Assembly: GCA_964542765.1 (NCBI GenBank)
Contig: CAZIVO010000049.1
Span: forward strand, 1-24,577
Length of the DNA stretch: 24,577 bases
From: CAZIVO01 sp964542765
GTDB taxonomy: Bacteria > Planctomycetota > UBA1135 > UBA2386
Direction of reading: 5' to 3'
Shown here: piece after piece, positions 7,163 to 14,676 of the stretch
How the letters are laid out: each line of letters opens with the position of its first letter
Numbering within the stretch: the first letter of the stretch is position 1
Notes under the pieces: generated by a model
The model's database searches: none
What the model was told of the DNA's origin: nothing
The model's input: only the letters and a program-made list of their open reading frames with translations
Translations under genes and position numbers: made by a program

Positions 7163-8425
7163 CTACAGGAAAAAGTCGGTCGAATCCGTGGCTGTCTGCA
7201 GTTCCTCGAGGTCGCTATCCGCCGCGATCAGATCCTCGAGAAACCAGTTCACGCCATGGTACAAGCAGGTCACGCCACTGCATTCCTTGGAAGCATCGAA
7301 GGTCGACAGGATATCCGCCGTGCAGGCGCTCGAGTTCCGTGCCGCTTCATCGCTCGAATAGGCCTCCTTGCCGTCGATCTTCGCCTTGTCCACGCCCCGG
7401 TGCGCAGGACAGTTGAACAGACCGCCCGGAGTCACCACCTGACGCAGAACCTGCATGTGACAGACCTGCGGCTGCACGGTGAAATCTCGCCAGTTTCCCT
7501 GCTCGAGCACCCGTAGATTGGTGCTCTCCAGCACCCGAAATCCCTGCCCCTCGCAACGCTGACGGGCTTCGTTCACGTTTGCACGAATCCGCGCGACGAT
7601 GTCATCCTGCCCATCCTCGATCTTGTCCGGGTCCATGACCTCGGATCCCGTTTCGCTTCGCTCCAGGAAGGGCTTGAACGAAATGTAATCGAAGCCGGCA
7701 GCCCGGGCACGCTCGGCCGCCGCCACCATCTCATGGAGGTTCTCGATCACCTTCTGATCATCGCGCTGGCTTCCCTTCCAGGTGATGACGAAGGAAAAAC
7801 CGACCAACAGGTCGGGGTTGGCGGCCTTGATCTTGGGGACCCAGCTGCAGATCTCATCCAGCGACAAGCTCTGCCGCGACGGCTTGTGCATGGTTCGGAA
7901 CACTTCATCCGAGGCCGAATCGAGTGACAGCCGCACCCAGTCACCCCGGTCCAGGAAGGGCGCCGCCGCCAGGATCCTATCGTTCCGGCTGCCGTTGCTG
8001 ACGATCGCGACCTGCAGGCCGAGCGTCTTGAGGTATTCGACAAAGGGCGCGAAGCCGGGGTAAAGGGTGGGCTCTCCACCACCGATCAGGATGACGCTAC
8101 GCATGCCGCGCCGTGCGAGTTGCGACATCGAAGCGCGCAATTGATCGTCATCGTACCGAACCTTGCTGTTGAGAATGTCCCAATCGATGCAATGGTCGCA
8201 GGCGTAGTTGCAAGCGGTCGTCAAGTCCAGGTTGATCGACAAGGGTGCCAGATCGGGAAGAGCAGGCTCACCGGATCCGACCGCCTGGGCCTGTCGGCGC
8301 GAGCGCTGCCAGTTCAGGTAATCGACCACCTTCGGCCACATGCCGGGCTGACGGAGCTTGCCGGAAAAATCATGGATGGCCTCGGCACGGCGCGGACCTT
8401 CTTCAGACGCCTGCGCTGTAGACAT
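7163..8425 (-). CDS. radical SAM protein with SPASM/twitch-like C-terminal cysteines
   Basis: Radical SAM enzyme of about 420 residues, substrate unknown. The [4Fe-4S]-SAM motif is ACNYACDHC (C72, C76, C79), followed by the glycine-rich SAM contact GGGEPTLYPGF and a strand RLSLDSASDEVFRTMH, all typical. The C-terminal third holds five further cysteines (C322, C339, C368, C382, C387: VCHMQ, NCPAHRG, ACTAD, ECSGVTC), suggesting one or more auxiliary clusters as in SPASM or twitch proteins, which modify peptides, sugars or alcohols. The start is uncertain. The ATG at 8425 gives a 23-bp overlap with the upstream oxidoreductase; an ATG at 8494 would add 23 Ser/Thr/Ala-rich residues and overlap it by 92 bp. 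Neither has a clear ribosome binding site. The overlap indicates that the two proteins are co-expressed. Confidence 0.88.
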   Translation of the reverse strand: MSTAQASEEGPRRAEAIHDFSGKLRQPGMWPKVVDYLNWQRSRRQAQAVGSGEPALPDLAPLSINLDLTTACNYACDHCIDWDILNSKVRYDDDQLRASMSQLARRGMRSVILIGGGEPTLYPGFAPFVEYLKTLGLQVAIVSNGSRNDRILAAAPFLDRGDWVRLSLDSASDEVFRTMHKPSRQSLSLDEICSWVPKIKAANPDLLVGFSFVITWKGSQRDDQKVIENLHEMVAAAERARAAGFDYISFKPFLERSETGSEVMDPDKIEDGQDDIVARIRANVNEARQRCEGQGFRVLESTNLRVLEQGNWRDFTVQPQVCHMQVLRQVVTPGGLFNCPAHRGVDKAKIDGKEAYSSDEAARNSSACTADILSTFDASKECSGVTCLYHGVNWFLEDLIAADSDLEELQTATDSTDFFL

Positions 8426-9365
8426 CGAGGACGCTGGCGTAGAGGCGGGCGCGCTGCCGGATGTCGTCGGATGTTTTTCGGATTCGCTGCTCATCGGGGT
8501 CGATCAGGAACTGGACGAAACAATACACGAGGGCGGCCGCCGGATCCGGAACGGGAATCGATCGATCAGCATCGGTGAAAGAAATCTTGTACCCCGGAAG
8601 CTCGATCTCTCGATCCATCCGGCGACCATTCACGGCCAGCCATGCCGGGCGGGGCTGTTCGGAGCGATGCTCGAGGAGCAAGCGGGCAACCAGAGACGGC
8701 ATCGGCCCTTCCAGTTCCATGGTCAAGGTCTGGGAGGCGGCCTCAGCAGCGTGCGTGGCGAACTCCACGCCGCGCAGCACCGTCGTCGCGTCCACCGGCA
8801 CCAGCGCCTGCACCAGACTCAAGAGATGCGAGAGGGAATCCTCGATCATCTGCCGCCCCCGAGCGCCGGGGCAGATCATGAGTTCGACGCGATCGATGGC
8901 GCGACCTTCGAAGCCGGGGTGGAGCTGAGTCAAGGCGGACAGGGTGAGGGGCCACTGACAGTGCTCCATGAGAAGCAATCCCGACTGCAGGAATCGGTCG
9001 AGCAGTTCCCCCACCAGATCGAGTTCGCCCGGCGCCACCAGCGGCTTCTCGCAAAGAACCGGCAGTCCGGCGGCCAGAGCGACCTCCAGAGCCTCTCGAT
9101 GAGCAGGCACCGGCGCGGCGATGATCAGGGCATCGAGAGCCTCGCTAGTTGCCATCCCGGCCACCGAAGCGTGGGCGGTGACAGCATGTCCCAGGCGATT
9201 CGACAGTTGCAGGGCATCCTCTTCGGTCCGCGCGAGATCGCGCCCGGCAGCAGCCACCACACGAGCGCCCGCAGCCTCGACGTGGGCTGCCAGGAAGGGC
9301 CCAAGGCCCTGGCGACGGCGACCGGGGCCGACCAGTCCGAAGCGGAGATTTTTTGCCACCTGCAT
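8403..9365 (-). CDS. Gfo/Idh/MocA-family oxidoreductase
   Basis: NAD(P)-dependent dehydrogenase of about 320 residues, of the family acting on sugars, inositols and related polyols. The Rossmann glycine motif is LRFGLVGPGRRRQGLGPF (7-24), the conserved EKP with its catalytic Lys is E106-K107-P108, and a D176xxxH180 pair (IEDSLSHLL) fits the substrate-binding site. The frame is open upstream, but the ATG at 9365 is chosen because the Rossmann strand follows immediately and a TAAGGT lies 8 bases upstream. Its start is only 27 bp from the divergent phosphoesterase gene. It is the first gene of the seven-gene minus-strand run and overlaps the radical SAM gene, so it likely acts in the same pathway. 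The substrate cannot be told from sequence. Confidence 0.86.
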   Translation of the reverse strand: MQVAKNLRFGLVGPGRRRQGLGPFLAAHVEAAGARVVAAAGRDLARTEEDALQLSNRLGHAVTAHASVAGMATSEALDALIIAAPVPAHREALEVALAAGLPVLCEKPLVAPGELDLVGELLDRFLQSGLLLMEHCQWPLTLSALTQLHPGFEGRAIDRVELMICPGARGRQMIEDSLSHLLSLVQALVPVDATTVLRGVEFATHAAEAASQTLTMELEGPMPSLVARLLLEHRSEQPRPAWLAVNGRRMDREIELPGYKISFTDADRSIPVPDPAAALVYCFVQFLIDPDEQRIRKTSDDIRQRARLYASVLDVYSAGV

Positions 9366-9373
9366 CGGCCAAC

Positions 9374-9391
9374 ACCTTACCCGGATAAGGT
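9374..9391. promoter_or_regulatory. 18-bp dyad between divergent start codons
   Basis: ACCTTACCCGGATAAGGT pairs at 16 of 18 positions and fills most of the 27-bp gap between the minus-strand oxidoreductase (start 9365) and the plus-strand phosphoesterase (start 9393). Each arm presents TAAGGT towards its own gene, which could act as a weak Shine-Dalgarno (AAGG) or as a TANNNT-type -10 element. The symmetry could also be an operator. Which of these is true cannot be decided from sequence. Confidence 0.45.
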
Positions 9392-9392
9392 C

Positions 9393-11357
9393 ATGGGCAG
9401 CATGATTGCCCACACCCTCCCCGTCCTGATCACGGCCCTCTCCATCCTCGTCACATCCGCACCGGCCCAGGGAGATCGTTTCCATTCCGGTCGCAGTTCA
9501 CCGCAGCTCCTCACCCTTCCCAAGGAGGACGATGCCTTCGGCTTCGTGATCTACGGCGATCGCACCGGCGGACCACCCGAAGGTATCCGGGTTCTCGAGC
9601 AGGCGGTCGTGGACACCAACCTGCTCGATCCCGACCTGGTCATGACCGTCGGCGATCTGATCTCCGGCTACAACGAAAAGCCCGAGTGGCTCGATCAGAT
9701 GCGCGAGTTCAAGGTCGTCATGGAGAGTCTGAACATGCCCTGGTTCCCGGTGGCGGGAAACCATGACATCTACTGGCGCGGCAAGGGCGAGAAACCCGTC
9801 GGCGAGCATGAGGCAGGGTACGAGACCCATTTCGGGCCCCTGTGGTATGCCTTCGAGCACAAGAAGTGCTGGTTCATCGTCCTCTACTCGGACGAAGGCG
9901 ACCCCGAAACCGGCGAAAAGAACTTCAAGAAGCCCGGGAGCCACATCATGAGCGAGGCGCAGTTCACCTGGCTGCGCGAAACCCTGGGGAAGACCCAAGG
10001 GGCGCGCCATGTCTTCGTCTTCCTCCATCACCCCCGCTGGCGTGGAGGCCGTCACGGTGACCACTGGAACAGGGTCCACGCCGAACTGGTCAAGGCCGGC
10101 AATGTCAGCGCGGTCTTCGCCGGCCATGTCCACAAGATCATCCACGACGGCAAGAAGGACGGTATCGAGTATCTCAGCCTCGGCACCACCGGCGGCAGCG
10201 TGAAGGAGCTTCCGGTCGCCGGTTATCTGCACCATTTCAACGTCGTCGTCGTCCGTGACCAGAAGATCACCATCGCCACGATCCCGGTGGGTCAGGTCAT
10301 GGACCCCAGTCAGATCACCGCCGAGACCAGCGCCGACGCTGCCACCTTGAACAACGCCCTGAAACCCGCCCTCTCCAAGCCGCTGTCGCTCGCAGCCGAC
10401 GGCTCCTTGCGCGGTGGCCGGGACATCACCCTGAGCAATCCCGTGGCGCGACCGATCGAGCTCACCCTGACACCGGTCAGCACCGACAGCAACTGGACCT
10501 TCTCCCCCTCGCACGGTCATGTCACCATCCCTCCTCGCGGCAAGAAGACCCTGACCTTTCAATTCTTGCGGCGGGCGACGGGCTTCGATGCCAATCTCGC
10601 CCCGCCGAGCCTGCGGATCGCCTGCGACTATCTCGGCGAGAGGGTGAGGCTCTCGCTACCCGTGCGGGAGCGCCCCCTCGAGATCACCCTGCCACGGGTG
10701 CCGACCCTGCCCGAGACCGCCCAGGACCATGCTCTGATGCTGCGCGGCGCGGCTTCCACCCTGCAGATCACAAAAACATCACTCGATCCGAAGCCCGGTC
10801 CGATGACCGTGGAGTGCTGGTTCAAGGCATCCGCCACCGCTGGCCGCCGGTGCCTGCTCAGCAAGGGCCGCGCGGACGAGGGCTGGTCGCTGTGGCTGCG
10901 CGACGGCAAACCGGCCTTCGTGGTCAAGGTCGGTGAAAAGGTCACCAGCGTGGCCATGTCGACCGAACTCAAACGTCCGCGGCAATGGCACCATCTCGCC
11001 GGTGTCATCGATGCAACCGAGATGCGGATCTACCTCGACGGCAAGCTCGCCCAGGCCAGGGCGATGAAGACCCCCAGAAGCGCGGTCAGCGACCCACTCA
11101 TCGTCGGCGGCAATCCGCTCAGCGGCAATCGCCTGATCGCCAAGTATGCCGGTGCCATCGACGAACTGCGCCTGTCCACGATCGCGCGCTACCAGGGGAA
11201 GTCCTTCGAACCCGCCCGGCGCCACTCCAACGACCCGCACACCCTCTTGCTCTTGCACATGGATGTCGAGGCCGGGGCATGGCTTCTCGATGCTTCCGGG
11301 CGTGGTCACCATGGCAAGAAACTCGGCAAGGCAAGTACGGTGCTGGCGTCGAGATGA
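9393..11357 (+). CDS. exported calcineurin-like metallophosphoesterase with C-terminal LamG-like domain
   Basis: Secreted protein of 654 residues. Residues 1-26 form a signal peptide (hydrophobic HTLPVLITALSILV, then TSAPAQ). The metallophosphoesterase domain (about 48-300) shows the dinuclear metal motifs in order: GDRTGG (D56), TVGDLISGY (D88), AGNHDIYW (N123, H124), FLHHPRW (H212/H213) and FAGHVHK (H245, H247). A beta-rich linker follows, and residues about 446-654 are a LamG/concanavalin-like domain (MTVECWFKAS, WHHLAGVID, MRIYLDGKL, GAIDELRLS), probably for binding carbohydrate or another surface ligand. A long open extension upstream of 9393 is only the antisense of the neighbouring oxidoreductase. 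A second ATG at 9402 would also keep the signal peptide. It is divergent from the oxidoreductase, and 22 bp separate it from the next gene. The substrate is unknown; phosphodiesters or phosphomonoesters are possible. Confidence 0.9.
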   Translation: MGSMIAHTLPVLITALSILVTSAPAQGDRFHSGRSSPQLLTLPKEDDAFGFVIYGDRTGGPPEGIRVLEQAVVDTNLLDPDLVMTVGDLISGYNEKPEWLDQMREFKVVMESLNMPWFPVAGNHDIYWRGKGEKPVGEHEAGYETHFGPLWYAFEHKKCWFIVLYSDEGDPETGEKNFKKPGSHIMSEAQFTWLRETLGKTQGARHVFVFLHHPRWRGGRHGDHWNRVHAELVKAGNVSAVFAGHVHKIIHDGKKDGIEYLSLGTTGGSVKELPVAGYLHHFNVVVVRDQKITIATIPVGQVMDPSQITAETSADAATLNNALKPALSKPLSLAADGSLRGGRDITLSNPVARPIELTLTPVSTDSNWTFSPSHGHVTIPPRGKKTLTFQFLRRATGFDANLAPPSLRIACDYLGERVRLSLPVRERPLEITLPRVPTLPETAQDHALMLRGAASTLQITKTSLDPKPGPMTVECWFKASATAGRRCLLSKGRADEGWSLWLRDGKPAFVVKVGEKVTSVAMSTELKRPRQWHHLAGVIDATEMRIYLDGKLAQARAMKTPRSAVSDPLIVGGNPLSGNRLIAKYAGAIDELRLSTIARYQGKSFEPARRHSNDPHTLLLLHMDVEAGAWLLDASGRGHHGKKLGKASTVLASR

Positions 11358-11379
11358 TCAGGATGTAGAACATCTGCCC

Positions 11380-12300
11380 ATGGCCACCAAGACTCACAAG
11401 AAACGTGACCGGCTGAGCGCGCAAACCGCCGACAAGCACGACCTCTACCAGCGCAGCGTCCAGTCTCCCGACACGGATGCCCTGTTCTTCTCCGAGCACT
11501 TCCAGAAGACCAACGGTCGGCCCCTGCGCCTCTTCCGCGAGGACTTCTGCGGCACCGCCGCCATGTCGTGCGAATTCGTCAAGCTGCACCGTGAAAACCA
11601 CGCCATCGGTGTCGATCTGCACGCTCCCACCCTGGCCTGGGGCAAGAAGAACAATATCGACAAGCTCAAGCCCGCTCAGCGCCCCCGGGTCACCACTCTC
11701 GAGGCCAATGTCCTCGATATCTGCGAGCCCAAGGCCGACATGATCGCGGCGACGAATTTCAGCTACATGATCTTCAAGAAGCGCCAGGAACTGCTCGCCT
11801 ACATCAAGAACGCCCATCGCTCGCTCGCGAAGGATGGTCTCCTGCTGATGGATATCTGGGGCGGCAGCCAAACCCAGGTCGACCAGGAGAATCTCGATGA
11901 CGCCGACGAGCGCGATGTCGACGGCGAATTCACCTACTACTGGCAACAGTGCAGGTTCGATCCCCTGAGCTACGACATCGAGTGCCGGATCCACTTCGAA
12001 TTCAACGACGGTACCCGGATGCTCGACGCCTTCACCTACGAATGGCGCATGTGGACCATCCCCGAGATCCGCGAACTCATGGAGGAGGCCGGCTTCCGCA
12101 ATATCCACGTTCTCTGGGAAGGAACGGAAGAGGACGACGACGGGGACGACGGGGACGAGGACACACAAGAGTGCGAGACCTGCGGCGCGTCGCTGGATGA
12201 TGATGATGATGAGGGTGCGGGGGGCAACGGCGAATTCACCCGGGTCGAGGTCGGCGAGGCTGACGATGCCTGGATCGCCTACGTGGTCGGGCAGGTCTGA
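11380..12300 (+). CDS. class I SAM-dependent methyltransferase with acidic cysteine-containing insertion
   Basis: Methyltransferase-fold protein of 306 residues. SAM motif I is LREDFCGTAAMS (about 51-64), followed by AIGVDLHAPTLAWG (75-88) with D79 at the ribose-binding position, LEANVLDI (107-114), AATNFSYMIF (123-132) and KDGLLLMDIWGG (151-162). The core continues through RMWTIPEIRELMEEAGF to about residue 246. Then comes an insertion, 248-283, with some 15 Asp plus several Glu residues and a CxxC (C265, C268), before a short conserved-looking end (EFTRVEVGEADDAWIAYVVGQV). The acidic stretch contains five GAT codons in a row. The function of the insertion is unknown. The ATG at 11380 starts a basic N-terminus and no ribosome binding site is evident; upstream open sequence is antisense or overlaps the phosphoesterase. 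The substrate is unknown. Confidence 0.85.
   Translation: MATKTHKKRDRLSAQTADKHDLYQRSVQSPDTDALFFSEHFQKTNGRPLRLFREDFCGTAAMSCEFVKLHRENHAIGVDLHAPTLAWGKKNNIDKLKPAQRPRVTTLEANVLDICEPKADMIAATNFSYMIFKKRQELLAYIKNAHRSLAKDGLLLMDIWGGSQTQVDQENLDDADERDVDGEFTYYWQQCRFDPLSYDIECRIHFEFNDGTRMLDAFTYEWRMWTIPEIRELMEEAGFRNIHVLWEGTEEDDDGDDGDEDTQECETCGASLDDDDDEGAGGNGEFTRVEVGEADDAWIAYVVGQV
12196..12210 (+). repeat. (GAT)5 codon repeat in methyltransferase
   Basis: Five successive GAT codons encode an Asp run inside the acidic insertion of the methyltransferase. An in-frame triplet tract can change length by slippage without breaking the frame. Confidence 0.6.
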
Positions 12301-12337
12301 CGCCAGCGGCAAGCCACCAAGACTGTCAGGATCTTGC

Positions 12338-12366
12338 TGGACAATCTCTCGTCGCGGGTCTACCTA
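12338..12366 (+). promoter_or_regulatory. candidate promoter for the saccharopine dehydrogenase-family gene
   Basis: TGGACA (12338-12343, 5 of 6 to TTGACA) is followed by 17 bases and TACCTA (12361-12366, a poor -10). The ATG at 12373 is 6 bases further, which would give a leaderless mRNA. The -35 and the spacing support it; the -10 is weak. Confidence 0.3.
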
Positions 12367-12372
12367 ACCCGC

Positions 12373-13449
12373 ATGAAGACCATCGTCCTGTTCGGTGCCG
12401 GCAAGATCGGTCGCATGGTGGCCAGCATGCTGGCCAGCAGCGGCGATTACCGCCTGCGCATCGGTGACGCCGTCGAAGCCGCCGTCGAACGCATGGCGAC
12501 CACCTACCCCGAAGCCAGGGCCGAGGTGATCGACTTCGGTCAGGCCGCGGATCTCGATCGATTGATGGCGGACGCTGACGCGGCGATCTCGTGCGCGCCC
12601 TTCCACTGCAATCCCTTGATCGCGGAGCGCGCTCGTGCCGGCGGCCTGCACTACCTCGATCTGACCGAGGATGTCGAGGTCACCAGCCAGGTCATGGATC
12701 TCGCCAAGGACGCGGACACGGCCTTCATTCCCCAGTGCGGCCTGGCACCGGGTTTCATCACCATCGTCGCCAAGCATCTGCTCGGCGAGATGAAGGACGT
12801 CACCGACCTGCGCATGCGAGTCGGCGCGCTACCGCGCTATCCCGACAACCGGCTCAAGTACAACCTGACCTGGAGCACCGAAGGCCTGATCAACGAGTAC
12901 TGCCAGCCCTGCGAAGTGATCCTCGACCACGAGGTGCGCGAGGTCCAACCGCTCGAGAACATCGAAGAACTGATCATCGACGGCGCCCGCTACGAAGCCT
13001 TCAACACATCGGGCGGATTGGGCACCCTTGCCCAGACTCTCAAGGGCAAGGTCCGCAACGTCAGCTACAAGTCCATCCGCTACCCCGGTCACAACCATCT
13101 GATCAAGTTCCTGCTCGAGGACCTGCGGATGAAGGACCGCCTCGACGCACTCCGGGAGATCTTCGACGGCTGCCTGCCGACGACCTTCCGCGACCAGATC
13201 GTGATCTTCGTCGGTGCCACCGGCCATTACCGCGGCCGCTTGACCACCAATGTCTATGCGAGAACGATCTATCACCAGCAGATCGATGATCAGAACTGGA
13301 GTGGCATCCAGATCACGACCGCAGCAGGTATCTGTGCAGTGCTCGATCTCTTGTTGGCAGGCGACCTGCCACAAAAAGGCTTCATTCGGCAGGAACAGGT
13401 TGATTACGACCGCTTCATCGCCAACCGCTTCGGTCGCTATTACGCCTGA
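12373..13449 (+). CDS. saccharopine dehydrogenase-family protein
   Basis: NAD(P)-dependent dehydrogenase of 358 residues. The Rossmann motif is VLFGAGKIGRMVA (5-17), followed by ISCAPFHCNPLIAERA and YLDLTEDVEV at positions usual for the family. The C-terminal domain carries QCGLAPGFITIVAKHL (121-136), YNLTWSTEGLINEYCQPC (163-180), EAFNTSGGLGTLAQTL (208-223) and SIRYPGHNHLIKFLLEDL (234-251), which resemble the glutamate-forming (Lys9-like) saccharopine reductase branch. This suggests lysine or saccharopine metabolism, but related enzymes act on carboxynorspermidine or have unknown substrates, so the exact reaction is open. No AASDH or lysine-pathway gene is adjacent. The ATG at 12373 is chosen over a TTG 13 codons upstream because the Rossmann strand follows it directly. 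No Shine-Dalgarno sequence is seen. Confidence 0.88.
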   Translation: MKTIVLFGAGKIGRMVASMLASSGDYRLRIGDAVEAAVERMATTYPEARAEVIDFGQAADLDRLMADADAAISCAPFHCNPLIAERARAGGLHYLDLTEDVEVTSQVMDLAKDADTAFIPQCGLAPGFITIVAKHLLGEMKDVTDLRMRVGALPRYPDNRLKYNLTWSTEGLINEYCQPCEVILDHEVREVQPLENIEELIIDGARYEAFNTSGGLGTLAQTLKGKVRNVSYKSIRYPGHNHLIKFLLEDLRMKDRLDALREIFDGCLPTTFRDQIVIFVGATGHYRGRLTTNVYARTIYHQQIDDQNWSGIQITTAAGICAVLDLLLAGDLPQKGFIRQEQVDYDRFIANRFGRYYA

Positions 13450-13512
13450 TCTTCTCTCGCGCACGAGATCCGCACGACCGCAGATCGAAACCATCGAAGA
13501 CAAAGCGGCTTC

Positions 13513-13521
13513 TGATACGAT
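13513..13521 (+). promoter_or_regulatory. extended -10 promoter giving a leaderless mRNA
   Basis: TGATACGAT contains the extended -10 TGN followed by TACGAT (4 of 6 to TATAAT). Six bases separate it from the GTG at 13528, so transcription should begin at the start codon itself. No Shine-Dalgarno sequence is present, and the signal peptide begins at that GTG. Confidence 0.5.
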
Positions 13522-13527
13522 CCCGGT

Positions 13528-14655
13528 GTGACAGGTCGGATCATCCTCCTTGCCCTCATGCTGGCACCATCGATCGCCGCGCAGTCGAGCGATCTTGAAA
13601 ACAGCCTGCCTAGGCGAGCCGCGAACATCGATTTCGCCTCGGATCTGACCCTGCTCAAGGCATCCGCCGATCGCGGACTCTCCTGGCTGGCCGCGCAACA
13701 GCAGGATAACGGCAGCTGGCCCGGCCATGTCGGTCACAAGCAGAGCCACAGCTATCGCGTCATCATCTGGTCCGACAGTCAGGGCCGGAAAGGCGATGGC
13801 CACCTCGGCGTCACATCACTCGCCGGCCTGGCCTTCCTCGCCGGCGGCCACCTTCCTGACCGCGGCAAGTACGGCGAGGTCGTCCGCTCGACCATCGACT
13901 ACATCCTCGCACACATGAAGGACAATGGCTTCGTCACCGATGGCGGCTCACGGATGTACAGCCACGCCTTCGCCACCTTGTTCCTCGCACAGATCTACGG
14001 CATGGGCAGGGAGAAACGAACCAACCTCGGACTCGAGCGCGCCGTCCACTGGATCATCGATTCTCAAAACAGGCAGGGTGGCTGGCGCTACAATCCCTTC
14101 GCCGAAGATGCCGATCTCTCGGTGACGGTTTGCCAGTTGCAGGCGCTTCGTTCGGCTCGCAACATCGGCGTCAATGTGCCGCGCGGAACCATCGACCGAG
14201 CGGTCGACTACGTCGCACGGTCCCACGCCAAGAGCGGCTCCGAAAAGGGCCGGTTCTATTACAAGGTCGAGGGCCGTGGTGCCTGGCGCAAGACCCGGCA
14301 ATACTCCATCAACGCCGCCGGCCTCACCTCGCTGTTCTCGGCCGGAATCCACGACCCCGAAATCTACGAGCCCGTACTCGACTTCCTCGACGAGGAATAT
14401 CACGACCTCGTCGCCGATTTCCGCAATCACTTCTACTACTGGTATGGCAACTACTACGCCTGCCAGGCCTATTTCCAGGCGGGGGGCTTGGCCTTCCGGA
14501 ACTATCACCGCCGGATCTGCAGCGACCTCATGGATGATCAAGAGGACGATGGGCGCTGGCGAAACGATGTCGGACCCGGCGACGCCCTGTCGACAGCCGT
14601 CGCCTCGATGATCTTGCAGATCCCGCTCCAGTATCTGCCGATCTTCCAGCGCTGA
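13528..14655 (+). CDS. exported prenyltransferase/squalene-cyclase-repeat (alpha/alpha toroid) protein
   Basis: Secreted protein of 375 residues. A signal peptide (RIILLALMLAPSIAAQ, cleavage near residue 18-19) begins directly after the GTG start. The rest is built of helical repeats with QW-like motifs: ADRGLSWLAAQQQDNGSWPG (47-66), AVHWIIDSQNRQGGWRYNPF (172-191) and MDDQEDDGRWRNDVGPGDALSTAVASM (335-361), the signature of the terpenoid cyclase/prenyltransferase toroid fold. DADLSVT (194-200) follows GGWRYNPF and resembles the DSDxSVT motif I recall from exported planctomycete members. It is only a partial match to the DxDD acid of class II terpene cyclases. Export makes terpene cyclisation unlikely; the function is unknown. 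The gene is convergent with the phosphofructokinase gene, 21 bp away, and I see no terminator between them. Confidence 0.85.
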   Translation: MTGRIILLALMLAPSIAAQSSDLENSLPRRAANIDFASDLTLLKASADRGLSWLAAQQQDNGSWPGHVGHKQSHSYRVIIWSDSQGRKGDGHLGVTSLAGLAFLAGGHLPDRGKYGEVVRSTIDYILAHMKDNGFVTDGGSRMYSHAFATLFLAQIYGMGREKRTNLGLERAVHWIIDSQNRQGGWRYNPFAEDADLSVTVCQLQALRSARNIGVNVPRGTIDRAVDYVARSHAKSGSEKGRFYYKVEGRGAWRKTRQYSINAAGLTSLFSAGIHDPEIYEPVLDFLDEEYHDLVADFRNHFYYWYGNYYACQAYFQAGGLAFRNYHRRICSDLMDDQEDDGRWRNDVGPGDALSTAVASMILQIPLQYLPIFQR

Positions 14656-14676
14656 TCGGCGCGCGCAAGCAACCCG

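Noticed and set aside
8358..9392. 5' extension of the phosphoesterase frame giving a 999-residue protein
   Set aside because: The extension is antisense to the Gfo/Idh/MocA gene and reads as low-complexity sequence. A signal peptide begins at 9393 or 9402, which fixes the real start.
13455..13468. Small hairpin TCTCG-CGCA-CGAGA after the saccharopine dehydrogenase-family gene, as a terminator
   Set aside because: The stem is only 5 bp and no T-run follows, so a Rho-independent terminator is not supported.
14656..14676. Bidirectional terminator between the convergent toroid and phosphofructokinase genes
   Set aside because: The 21-bp gap has no stem-loop followed by a T-run in either direction.
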